A stretch of DNA of 64,000 nucleotides, from assembly GCF_012931985.1 (NCBI RefSeq), contig NZ_JAAFGM010000012.1, positions 1 to 64,000 on the forward strand. Direction: 5' to 3'. The notes under the pieces were generated by a model that made no database searches, was not told the origin of the DNA, and was given only the letters and a program-made list of their open reading frames with translations. Source of the DNA: Candidatus Roseilinea sp. NK_OTU-006 (GTDB lineage: Bacteria; Chloroflexota; Anaerolineae; J036; Brachytrichaceae). The translations under genes and the position numbers were made by a program. Below, piece after piece: positions 7,938-15,570 of this stretch. Positions within the stretch are counted from its first letter, which is position 1, and each line of letters starts with the position of its first letter.

Positions 7938-9935
7938 CTAACCCGGGCGTCTCGCCTGCGCCAGACTGCGCGCCTGGGCAATCCAGCCGGCGTAGTCCGG
8001 CTTGCGCAGCTTGTTGGGCGGGCAGATCTTCATCAGCCGTTCGATGGGCGTGTTGGCCAGCGCTTTGTATGTGCAGATGCCGGCGTCGTAGAGTTTACGC
8101 TCATACACGCTCCCGATGCCTTCGAGCAGTTTGAGGTCGTCGGGCGCTGTGCCTTGCCACATGCGCCCGACCGAATTCGTCTCTATCGCCAGGCGCTGCG
8201 CGTCGGCGCGAACTGCTCCGAAGTCCACGCGCAACAGCGTTGGGCCGTCTAATACGAGGATGCGCTTGAAGTCATCATCGGTGAGGTGGGCCAGCTCCCA
8301 GAACGTGCCGATGCCGGCGGCGTACAGCCGCTGCTCGAAGACTGTGCCGATACCCTTGGCCATTGCCAGGTCTTGTGGGCATTCGGAGAAGCGCACCTCG
8401 CTGCCGGACTCGACGGCGGCGCGCATCGCCGCCTCTTTCGTCCGCTTGACATACTCGCGTATGAGCGCCAGCCGTTCGTCGGGGGATGCCTCGGTGACCG
8501 GCGTCGTCGCTTTAGCCTCGATCGTCGCCTTGAGCGCATCGCGTTCGGCGATCGCCGCGTTCAACCGATCCTGGAGTTCGGCCAATTGCGTGTGGAGTTC
8601 GGCTTGGGCCTGAGCGCCGGTTTCCAGATCGCGCTGGAGCTTGGCTAGTTGCTCGTTCAGGCGGGTGAGTCGGGCATCGCTCTCCTGCAGCCGCGCTTCT
8701 GCATCTTCCTTGGCCTGCTTCAGGGCATCGGTGATGGACCGGAGCAGCGCCAGCTTGCTCGTTAAGTCGGCAGGAATCTCGCCTTCCGGCACTTTGAGCT
8801 GTGTGAGCAGCCAGGCCTGGAGGTCGGCCTCGACGGCGGAGAGTTGGGCGCGCAGGTCGCCGAGTTGGGCGGTTTGGATGTCGAGTTGAGCCGTCAGTTC
8901 GGCTTTTTGAGCGATCTCTGTGTCAAAGTCGGCGCAGAGCGCCTCGTATTTCTTCTGTAGTTCCTGCAGCGCCGTTGTGTGCGCTTGGAGCTGCGTCTCT
9001 AATTCAGCCTTGTCGGCGAAGACGGCGTCGAGTTCAGCCTGGAGCGCGTCGAGTTGTGACCGTAGCGCTGGGGTTGGCTCGCCCGGCTGCGTCGCTTCGG
9101 CTCGCGCAGCGCCGCCGGCAGCGCGCTCCGCGGTTTGGGCTGGGGGGATGCCTTGCTGCTCAGTCGTCTCGGGAGACTGCGCCTGCAGGTGCCTGAGCCG
9201 ATCCTCATACGCCTTCGCGCGCTCCTCGTACATGGCGACGAGCTCCGCGCCGGCGAAGGCGAGTGTGGCAAGTCCATCGCGCAGGGAGCGAACTTCGTTC
9301 TGCAACGCTGCGACGCGCGCTTCGAGTTCTGCTGTGGCTATCTGCGGCGCTGCGCCGGCGGCAGGTGTGGCCTCAGCGGCCACTGCGGCGTCCGCTGGAG
9401 CGGTGAGCTTCCCCGGCGCTGCGGCGATCACTTCGGTCTCAAATTCAGGTGTTGTCGGCATGGCCTGGAATCCGGCGGTATCTTCCTGGGTGGTCTCAGT
9501 CGCCAATTGAGCGCGCAGCGCAGCGATCTCGCGTGGTGTTTCGATTGTAATGCGAGCGCGGAGCTCATCGGCTTCTGCCAGCGCTCTGGCCAGTTGCGCC
9601 CTTAGCTCGTCTAACTGGGCGTGGCACCGGCGCAGCTCGTCTTGCAGCTGCGCGATAGCCGCTTGCGACGCTTCTCGCCCTTGTTCGGCTAAGCGCCCCT
9701 TCGCCTGGAGGATGCCGATGTGGGCGTTGAGAGTCTGGATGTGCGAGTCCTTGACGACCAGCTCGGACTGCGCGTTTGTGAAGTCGCGCTTGGCGCTCTC
9801 TGCGAATGTCTGCGCTGTTCGCACGCGCGACTCCAGCTCGCGGATAATCTCCCTCGTCCGGCCTTGCGCTAAGAGCGAGCCGATAATGAAACCGATGACG
9901 AGCGCAGCGATCAGTACAGGGAGGTTGGTATCCAT
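7938..9935 (-). CDS. Membrane-anchored coiled-coil protein with two helix-hairpin-helix motifs
   Basis: A 665-residue protein. An N-terminal membrane helix (about residues 6-24, LIAALVIGFIIGSLLA) is followed by roughly 450 residues of Ala/Glu/Leu/Gln-rich coiled coil broken by low-complexity linkers. Near the C-terminus are two related helix-hairpin-helix-like units: MAKGIGTVFEQRLYAAGI at about 520-555 and LLEGIGSVYERKLYDAGI at about 595-640. Such pairs are often seen at the end of bacterial structural or DNA-associated proteins. It lies 64 nt downstream of a second, shorter membrane/coiled-coil gene in the same direction and probably shares its transcript. A structural role at the membrane, possibly contacting DNA, is inference. 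Confidence 0.75.
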   Translation of the reverse strand: MDTNLPVLIAALVIGFIIGSLLAQGRTREIIRELESRVRTAQTFAESAKRDFTNAQSELVVKDSHIQTLNAHIGILQAKGRLAEQGREASQAAIAQLQDELRRCHAQLDELRAQLARALAEADELRARITIETPREIAALRAQLATETTQEDTAGFQAMPTTPEFETEVIAAAPGKLTAPADAAVAAEATPAAGAAPQIATAELEARVAALQNEVRSLRDGLATLAFAGAELVAMYEERAKAYEDRLRHLQAQSPETTEQQGIPPAQTAERAAGGAARAEATQPGEPTPALRSQLDALQAELDAVFADKAELETQLQAHTTALQELQKKYEALCADFDTEIAQKAELTAQLDIQTAQLGDLRAQLSAVEADLQAWLLTQLKVPEGEIPADLTSKLALLRSITDALKQAKEDAEARLQESDARLTRLNEQLAKLQRDLETGAQAQAELHTQLAELQDRLNAAIAERDALKATIEAKATTPVTEASPDERLALIREYVKRTKEAAMRAAVESGSEVRFSECPQDLAMAKGIGTVFEQRLYAAGIGTFWELAHLTDDDFKRILVLDGPTLLRVDFGAVRADAQRLAIETNSVGRMWQGTAPDDLKLLEGIGSVYERKLYDAGICTYKALANTPIERLMKICPPNKLRKPDYAGWIAQARSLAQARRPG

Positions 9936-9999
9936 AAGCTCTGCTCCGGGATGTGTGGGGGCCGCACCGGCGCTTCCGCGCCCTCGGGCTAACTTGCAG

Positions 10000-10809
10000 T
10001 CAGCTCTCGTCGGGGGCCGGCAGTCCCGCTTCGCTCAGACGAGATTTCAATGCATGGATGTGCGCCATCGCCTTGCTCAACGCCTCCTCCTTCATCTTGA
10101 TGAGGGTCGCGGTGTATAGCGCAAGTTCGGCGGCTACATCGTTGCGTGCGCGGGAGAGTTTGGCTTCCAATTCTTCTTTCTCGGCGCTGAGCGTTTCAAC
10201 CTCCTGGCGCAGCGTTTGCGCACTGGCGGCGAGTGAATTGAGCGCTGCTTCTTTGTTGCTGAGCACGCTGATGATCGCGTCGTAGTTGGTCTTCATCGTC
10301 GCGATTTCGGCGTTGGCGCCGTCGAGCTGCGCGGTCAGTTCGGCGACGTGGGCCGTTGCTGCATCGAGTTGCCCGCGGATCTCGTCAAAGGCCGACTTCA
10401 GTTGCGCCCACTCGGTTGCCCGCTCGCTTAAGCGGGTTTCTAGGTCGGCCTTTTCCTCCGTCAATAATTGAAGGCTGGCTTCGAGGGCAGCCTTCTGGGT
10501 GTTGAGCGACTGGATGCTGGCTTCTAGCTTGTTCTTCTCGTCGCTGAGCGCGCGGACATGGCTCTCTGACGTGGCGAACCGTTGACGGGAGTCGAGCAGG
10601 TTGGCTTCGGCCGTGCGGAGGTTGGCTTGGAGCGTTTGCACTTGGCTGCGCGCGTCACTCAGGTCTCGTTCGGCGCTTTGGAGTTTCGCGTGTAGGTCAC
10701 AGATGCGGCTCTCAACTTCTGCAATGCGCCGGCGATAGGGAATGAAGGTGAAGAGCGAGCCGACGACGATGCCGATGATCGCAGCGACGACGTGGGAGAA
10801 CCAATCCAT
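10000..10809 (-). CDS. Membrane-anchored coiled-coil protein
   Basis: A 269-residue protein with an N-terminal membrane helix (HVVAAIIGIVVGSLFTFI) and then an almost uninterrupted coiled coil (heptad-rich repeats of Glu, Leu, Ala, Lys) to the end. The architecture is like the first half of the next gene downstream (coiled coil plus HHH), which suggests duplication or a shared scaffold. The ATG at 10809 is chosen because AGGAGG lies just upstream; the frame stays open further but gains no conserved sequence. No enzymatic motif is present. Confidence 0.7.
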   Translation of the reverse strand: MDWFSHVVAAIIGIVVGSLFTFIPYRRRIAEVESRICDLHAKLQSAERDLSDARSQVQTLQANLRTAEANLLDSRQRFATSESHVRALSDEKNKLEASIQSLNTQKAALEASLQLLTEEKADLETRLSERATEWAQLKSAFDEIRGQLDAATAHVAELTAQLDGANAEIATMKTNYDAIISVLSNKEAALNSLAASAQTLRQEVETLSAEKEELEAKLSRARNDVAAELALYTATLIKMKEEALSKAMAHIHALKSRLSEAGLPAPDES

Positions 10810-10935
10810 ATTTCCTCCTGATGGGCTTTGTCCTTCGGAAACTGAGTTTGAACGAAGGTGAGGCAAAAGTCAATGAGTGTGCTGGCACGTGCTTGCGAGG
10901 ATGATTTGCGCTGGGGATGGCTATCCGTTGCGGGC

Positions 10936-10941
10936 TACAAT
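10936..10941 (+). promoter_or_regulatory. -10 box, leaderless-type, for the YhdH/AcuI-like gene
   Basis: TACAAT ends 9 nt before the ATG at 10951, and no Shine-Dalgarno precedes that ATG. The gene is divergent from the coiled-coil gene starting at 10809. Confidence 0.5.
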
Positions 10942-10950
10942 GGTGTCGCC

Positions 10951-11955
10951 ATGAATCGGGGGTTCAAGGCGCTGGTCATCGGCGAGCGGCCGGAAGGTGG
11001 GTTCGAGCGGTCAGTGAAGACGCGCCAGCTTGCCGATCTGCCGGCGAATGACACGCTGATTCGCGTGCGTTATTCGTCACTGAACTACAAAGATGCGCTC
11101 TCGGCAACGGGCAATCGTGGGGTGACACGTTGCTATCCGCACACGCCGGGCATTGACGCCGCCGGGGAGGTCGTCGAAAGCGCAAACGCGGACTTTAGGC
11201 CGGGTGATGCAGTCATCGTCACCGGCTATGACCTAGGCATGAACACGCCAGGTGGCTTTGGCCAATACATCCGCGTTCCGTCGGCGTGGGTGGTGCGCAA
11301 ACCGGATGGGCTGACCTTGCACGAGAGTATGGCGCTGGGCACCGCAGGCCTGACGGCTGCGCTCAGCGTGTATCAACTCCAGCGCCACGCGCTGACGCCG
11401 GAGCAGGGTGAGGTGTTGGTCACCGGCGCGAGTGGGGGCGTGGGCTGCTTGACCGTTGCCCTCTTGAGCAAGCTGGGATACGCCGTTGTGGCGGCAACAG
11501 GCAAGGCCGATGCCGGCGACTGGCTCAAGCAGCTTGGCGCTCAAATGGTCTTGTCCCGCGATGACCTGCGCGACGTGAGCGGCAAGGCGCTGCTCAAAGA
11601 GCGTTGGGCCGGTGTGGTGGATGTCGTCGGCGGGGATATCCTCGCCACGGCGATCAAGACGACGAAGCGCGGCGGCTGCGTGGTGTGCTGCGGCAACGTC
11701 GCCTCGCCTGAGTTGCGCATGACCGTGTATCCGTTTATCCTGCGTGGCGTAACCTTGCAGGGCGTGGACTCCGCCGAAGCGCCGATGGCGCTGCGGCTGC
11801 AAATGTGGCACAACTTGGCCAACGCCTGGAAGCCATCGCCGATGGTGTTCGCGGCGATTGCGCAGACCGTCGCGCTCACCGAGCTTGATCCGATGATAGA
11901 TGCCATCTTGCAGGGCGGAATACGCGGGCGGGTCGTGGTGGATTTAAGTGGTTGA
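10951..11955 (+). CDS. YhdH/YhfP-type quinone oxidoreductase (acrylyl-CoA reductase-like)
   Basis: An NADPH-dependent medium-chain dehydrogenase/reductase of 334 residues, the usual size of the YhdH/AcuI group. It has SSLNYKDALSATG, TPGIDAAGEVVES and TGYDLGMNTPGGF, all characteristic of that group, and a Rossmann nucleotide-binding motif VTGASGGVGCLTVALL. There are no structural or catalytic zinc cysteines, as expected. AcuI members reduce acrylyl-CoA to propionyl-CoA; the substrate here cannot be fixed from sequence. The start at 10951 fits both homology (MNRGFKALVIG) and the upstream TACAAT. The thioredoxin-like gene follows after 15 nt. Confidence 0.88.
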   Translation: MNRGFKALVIGERPEGGFERSVKTRQLADLPANDTLIRVRYSSLNYKDALSATGNRGVTRCYPHTPGIDAAGEVVESANADFRPGDAVIVTGYDLGMNTPGGFGQYIRVPSAWVVRKPDGLTLHESMALGTAGLTAALSVYQLQRHALTPEQGEVLVTGASGGVGCLTVALLSKLGYAVVAATGKADAGDWLKQLGAQMVLSRDDLRDVSGKALLKERWAGVVDVVGGDILATAIKTTKRGGCVVCCGNVASPELRMTVYPFILRGVTLQGVDSAEAPMALRLQMWHNLANAWKPSPMVFAAIAQTVALTELDPMIDAILQGGIRGRVVVDLSG

Positions 11956-11970
11956 TTAATTGGAGGCGAG

Positions 11971-12453
11971 ATGACGGCCGTTCAGATTTTCAACCAGTAT
12001 TCGTTTCTCCTGCTGTCGGCGATTGCTCTGGCGATTGTGGCTGTGGTGTTGACCCGCCAGCGAGCCAGGCCGATCTTCTGGGTGGTGTGGGGTGGGGTGT
12101 TCGTCGGCGTCGTTGCCTACGCGCTGATGAGCCGTGTGCCCCAGACGGCCACGGTGAAGTTAGACACTGCCGCTGACATCCGCATCGCGATCCAGACGGC
12201 GGGTAAGCCTGTCCTGGTCGAGTTCTACTCCAATTACTGAAGCGCATGCATCAGTGCGCGTCCGGCCGTGCGCCGGATCGAAGAGGAATGGAAAACCGGT
12301 CAGGTGCTGTTGCTCGACATGGCTAATCCTGGAACGCGACAATTCGCGGCTCAGGTTGGCTTCGAGTTCACGCCCACATTTATCTTGTATGACCCGCAGG
12401 GGAATGAAGTGCGGCGCTGGCGCCGGCCTCCGGAGCTGAGCGAGTTACCCTAA
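11971..12453 (+). CDS. Membrane-bound thioredoxin-like protein, candidate selenoprotein (in-frame TGA at the CxxC motif)
   Basis: Read through one TGA, the frame encodes 160 residues: two membrane helices (about 10-27 and 34-51), then a thioredoxin fold with VEFYSNY, the active site, and the cis-proline loop FEFTPTF (P135). The TGA is codon 90 (12238-12240) and is followed in frame by Ser-Ala-Cys, so it occupies the first Cys of the CxxC motif and would give Sec-Ser-Ala-Cys. The rest of the fold is intact, with no second stop until TAA at 12451-12453. GGAGG at 11962-11966 is the ribosome-binding site. A hairpin of bacterial SECIS shape follows the TGA (12262-12276). Selenocysteine is the favoured explanation; a recent TGC/TGT-to-TGA nonsense change or a base-call error would look the same. 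It is probably co-transcribed with the reductase upstream. Confidence 0.7.
12262..12276 (+). promoter_or_regulatory. Candidate bacterial SECIS hairpin
   Basis: CCGGC (12262-12266) pairs perfectly with GCCGG (12272-12276) around the 5-nt loop CGTGC. The loop begins 26 nt after the in-frame TGA and has G then T at its second and third positions, which agrees with the general form of bacterial SECIS elements (short stem, small loop with an early G). High GC makes small hairpins common, so this alone is weak evidence. A competing stem, 12242-12247 with 12254-12259, is also possible. Confidence 0.4.
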
Positions 12454-12455
12454 GC

Positions 12456-12477
12456 AGCGGCATGGGGCGTTGCCGCT
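12456..12477. terminator. Hairpin between convergent thioredoxin-like and yraN genes
   Basis: AGCGGCA (12456-12462) pairs with TGCCGCT (12471-12477) across an 8-nt loop, in the 47-nt gap between the two convergent stop codons. No T-run follows. Confidence 0.4.
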
Positions 12478-12500
12478 CGTTGGAGGATGCCCATGCGCCT

Positions 12501-12866
12501 CTAGCCCTCGATGGCGCACTCGATGTGTTCGAGCTGCGGCGCGGCGTTGTGTCGGTCTAGCTCGATGGCGATGACATCAATCTGCCATTGGGCATCTTGA
12601 AGGCCGTGTGCGTCTAGGTAAGCCTGGGCGGTGGTGATCAGCTTAGCGCGCTTGCGCCGAGAGAGGGTCTCCTGCGGCCGGCCGTAGGCATCGCTGCGCC
12701 GGGCGCGCACTTCGACAAAGATGATCGTATCGCCGCGTTCGGCCACGATGTCGAGTTCGCCGTGGTCGTGACGCCAATTGCGCGCGCGCAAGACGTAGCC
12801 GCGCTCGGTGAGATACCTGGCGGCGATGGCCTCGCCCCAAGCGCCGACGTCTCTGCGCTTTGCCAT
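12501..12866 (-). CDS. yraN: YraN family (UPF0102) nuclease-fold protein
   Basis: A 121-residue protein of the UPF0102/YraN family, which has a restriction-endonuclease-like fold related to Holliday-junction resolvases. The signatures GAWGEAIAARYLTERGY, RNWRHDHGELDIVAE and IIFVEVRARRSDAYG contain the conserved Glu, the E-L-D-I-V motif and the V-E-V-R/K motif expected at the active site. The biological role is not firmly known. The ATG at 12866 overlaps the TGA stop of the upstream membrane-protein gene (TGATG), so the two are translationally coupled. Confidence 0.9.
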   Translation of the reverse strand: MAKRRDVGAWGEAIAARYLTERGYVLRARNWRHDHGELDIVAERGDTIIFVEVRARRSDAYGRPQETLSRRKRAKLITTAQAYLDAHGLQDAQWQIDVIAIELDRHNAAPQLEHIECAIEG

Positions 12867-13309
12867 CAAGCGTCTTCTTCCGCCTCAGGGGGGTGCGCCG
12901 TCTCGCGCCCGGCGATCGTGGCAGCGATCAGGCTGATGCCCAGGCTGATCAGCCCGAAGATGAGAATTAACCCGGGCCGGACATCTATCCCCGGCGCCTG
13001 TCCGCCGAGGACAAGGGTGGAGGCTACCAGCCCCATGACCGCGCCGACGCCCACCCACAGGCCGATAGCGCCACCGAGTATCCGACCGATGCGCGGGTCG
13101 GTGAAACCGGTTGCAGCTTTTCGACCTGCCATGATGGCGACGGTGGCGGCGGTGGCGAGATTGCCCCACCAACCCGCCGAAAGCGCCGCGCCGGCCATGA
13201 GCGCTTGATTCTGCTCCAACAGCGAGAGGATGAAGAGCTGAACGAGGACTGCGACTATTGCTGTGGCAATGAACGAAATGATCAAATACCGCAAATGTAG
13301 ACGATTCAT
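12866..13309 (-). CDS. Small four-helix membrane protein, unknown function
   Basis: A 147-residue hydrophobic protein with about four membrane segments: ISFIATAIVAVLVQLFIL, a segment around residues 40-60, IGLWVGVGAVMGLVAST, and LILIFGLISLGISLIAATI. It has a short acidic C-terminus. I do not recognise a family. It lies between purH and yraN on the same strand, overlapping yraN by the stop/start bases, and is 50 nt from purH. The glycine- and alanine-rich pattern resembles small Chloroflexota membrane proteins of unknown role. Confidence 0.65.
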   Translation of the reverse strand: MNRLHLRYLIISFIATAIVAVLVQLFILSLLEQNQALMAGAALSAGWWGNLATAATVAIMAGRKAATGFTDPRIGRILGGAIGLWVGVGAVMGLVASTLVLGGQAPGIDVRPGLILIFGLISLGISLIAATIAGRETAHPPEAEEDA

Positions 13310-13359
13310 ATCCTCTTATTCCCTGCCGTGGACTCGTGGAGAAGCCGCGCGTCGCGCGT

Positions 13360-14898
13360 TCAGTGTCTGAAGTGCCGCACGCCGGTAAATACCATCGCAA
13401 TCCCAGCTTCGTCGGCGGCGGCAATGATCTCGGCGTCGCGCATGGCGCCGCCGGGTTGCACAATGGCCTTCACCCCGACCTTGGCCGCTTCGCGGATGCC
13501 ATCCGGGAAGGGGAAGAAGGCATCGCTGGCCAACACGGCGTTCTTCGCCCGGCGGCCGGCGCGTTTGGCGGCGATCTTCACGCTATCCACCCGGTTCGGT
13601 TGTCCCCCCCCGATGCCCACCGTTGCCAGGACGCCGCGGCTTTCGCGGGCGATCACAATCGCGTTACTGCGTACGTGTTGGCAGGCCTTCCAAGCGAATC
13701 GCAGCGCGCGCAGGTCGTCCTCGCCGGGCTGCGCCCGGGTGACGACGCGCCAGCTTGCTGGGTCTGGATCGCCGCGATCCACCGTCTGGCGCAGCAAGCC
13801 GCCGGTGATGCTGCGATACTCGTAGGCGGGCGCCGTCGTTGCGGCAGGGTCTTCGATCTCGAGCAGCCGGCAGTTCTTGCGATGGCTCAACATCGCTTTG
13901 GCTTCGTCGGTGAACCCGGGCGCGACGATGCACTCGATAAAAAGGTCGCCCATCGCCTTGACCGTCGCTGCATCCACTTCCCAGTTCGAGGCGATCACCC
14001 CGCCGAAGGCGGATATGGGATCGGCATTGAAGGCCGCCGTGTAGGCCTTGTGCAACTCGTCGGCGCAGGCGATGCCGCACGGGCTGAGGTGCTTGACGAT
14101 GACGATGGTTGGCTGTTCAAACTGTAAGGCTGCGCGCCAGGCGGCGTCGAGGTCGAGCAGATTGTTGTAAGATAGTTCTTTGCCTTGCAGTAGCCGGCCG
14201 CCGAGTGGGCCGGCGCATCCGTTGCCGTTGACGCTGAACAGCGTCGCTTTTTGGTGAGGGTTTTCGCCGTAGCGTAAATCCTGCACCTTGTGCAGGGTGA
14301 GGGTGTAAATCGGCGAGTCGCTCGATTGAATGCCCATCAAGTAATCGCGGATGGCGGCGTCGTATGCGGCGGTATGCGCGAATGCCTTCAGCGCCAGCAC
14401 CTCGCGCGTCTCCAGCGAGACGCCGCCGTTTTTGGCGATGTCTTTTAGCACCAGGTCATAGTCGCAGGGGTCACAGACCACGGCCACGCGCGTGTAATTC
14501 TTGGCTGCGGCGCGGATGAGCGCGACGCCGCCGATGTCTATGTGTTCGATGGCGTCTTGCAGCGTAACATATCTCTGGGCGACGGTCTTTTGGAACGGAT
14601 AAAGGTTGACTACAACCAGGTCAATCATCGGCGCGCCGATGCGCGCCAGATCGGCGCGGTCTTCTTCCGTGTCGCGCGCCAGGATGCCGCCGTGGATCAT
14701 CGGGTGTAACGTCTTCACACGCCCTTCGAGAATTTCGGGCGAGCCGGTGAGTTGCTCAACGGTTATGACGGGCAATCCGGCGTGCTGGAGCACGCGGGCG
14801 GTGCCGCCGCTGGCGATCAGTTCAACGTTATGCTGGTGCAAGCTGCGCGCGAATTCAATCAAGCGTGTCTTGTCCGACACGGAGAGAAGGGCTCTCAT
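13360..14898 (-). CDS. purH: Bifunctional AICAR transformylase / IMP cyclohydrolase
   Basis: Catalyses the last two steps of IMP synthesis: formylation of AICAR with 10-formyl-THF, then ring closure. The 512 residues match the family. The N-terminal IMP cyclohydrolase (MGS-like) domain has ASGGTARVLQHAG, GRVKTLHPMIHGGIL and DIGGVALIRAAAKN. The C-terminal transformylase domain has LRYGENPHQ, KHLSPCGIA with the catalytic Lys-His pair, and ISAFGGVIASN. The start codon overlaps the stop of the frameshifted purN (ATGA), so the pair is a purine operon. Confidence 0.97.
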   Translation of the reverse strand: MRALLSVSDKTRLIEFARSLHQHNVELIASGGTARVLQHAGLPVITVEQLTGSPEILEGRVKTLHPMIHGGILARDTEEDRADLARIGAPMIDLVVVNLYPFQKTVAQRYVTLQDAIEHIDIGGVALIRAAAKNYTRVAVVCDPCDYDLVLKDIAKNGGVSLETREVLALKAFAHTAAYDAAIRDYLMGIQSSDSPIYTLTLHKVQDLRYGENPHQKATLFSVNGNGCAGPLGGRLLQGKELSYNNLLDLDAAWRAALQFEQPTIVIVKHLSPCGIACADELHKAYTAAFNADPISAFGGVIASNWEVDAATVKAMGDLFIECIVAPGFTDEAKAMLSHRKNCRLLEIEDPAATTAPAYEYRSITGGLLRQTVDRGDPDPASWRVVTRAQPGEDDLRALRFAWKACQHVRSNAIVIARESRGVLATVGIGGGQPNRVDSVKIAAKRAGRRAKNAVLASDAFFPFPDGIREAAKVGVKAIVQPGGAMRDAEIIAAADEAGIAMVFTGVRHFRH

Positions 14899-15570
14899 GA
14901 TGCGCGCATTATAAGACCCGTCCTCGTCTCGCCATCCCCCGCGCGCGTTGTAGGCTGTAGTTGTAGGGGATGTCCTTCTGCTCCTTGTCTGGGGTTCTCG
15001 ATTACTGCTCTGATCGCTGCCACGAGCAGCTCGTGCTCCGCCGCGTGGTCGTTCGGATTGTCGGTGGGGTGGATGGGCACTTCGCGCGTCGCGATCACTG
15101 GCCCGGTATCCACGCCTTTGGCGACGTAGCGCGCCATTACTCCGGTGCGCCGGGTTTCGCCTCGCCGGAAGGTCTGGTATGCGGCTGCGATGCTGTGCAT
15201 CCCGGGGAACATGCCGGGGCGTGCGGGGTGCAGATTGATGACCTTGTCGGCGAAGCGCCGCGCGAAGGGAGGACTGAGGATGTGCATCCGGCCGGCGCAG
15301 ACGATCAAATTGGGCTGAGAGTGTTCGATGACCTGGGCCAGCGCTTCATCGTAGCCGGCGCGGTTGCGGTGCAGATTCTGCAAAACGGGAGTGGGATGGC
15401 CGGCATGCCGGCATCGCTCGCCCGTTGTAAGCCGAAAGCGTCGGCCCCGTGGTTGATGACCGCCACGACCTGCGCCGGCAGGCGTCGAGGATAGCCCGCG
15501 GATTGCTCCCGCAGCCTGAGAGCAAAACGACGAAGCGTTTCGCGGGTATGGCCGGGCTACGCCGCGTCAC
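14895..15570 (-). pseudogene. purN: Phosphoribosylglycinamide formyltransferase with two frameshifts
   Basis: PurN transfers a formyl group from 10-formyl-THF to GAR, the third step of purine synthesis. The N-terminus reads KRFVVLLSGCGSNPRAILDA in one frame, VVAVINHGADAFGLQRASDAG in a second, and HRNRAGYDEALAQVIE onward in a third, ending with AGRMHILSPPFARRF, INLHPARPGMFPGMH and GVDTGPVIA. Each shift is repaired by one added base, near 15470-15480 and at the A4/T4 run at 15382-15385. The start is the GTG at 15570, overlapping the stop of the upstream gene; the end overlaps the purH ATG. Tight coupling on both sides argues that this was a functional operon gene very recently, or that the two indels are sequencing errors. 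Confidence 0.8.

Noticed and set aside
8920-9605. Ser/Cys/Ala-rich plus-strand frames
   Set aside because: Complement of the Ala/Glu/Leu coiled coil of the gene at 7938-9935.
13336-14127. Plus-strand open frame of 263 codons
   Set aside because: Antisense to the well-supported purH gene; composition is that of GC-rich shadow frames and it shows no protein family motif.
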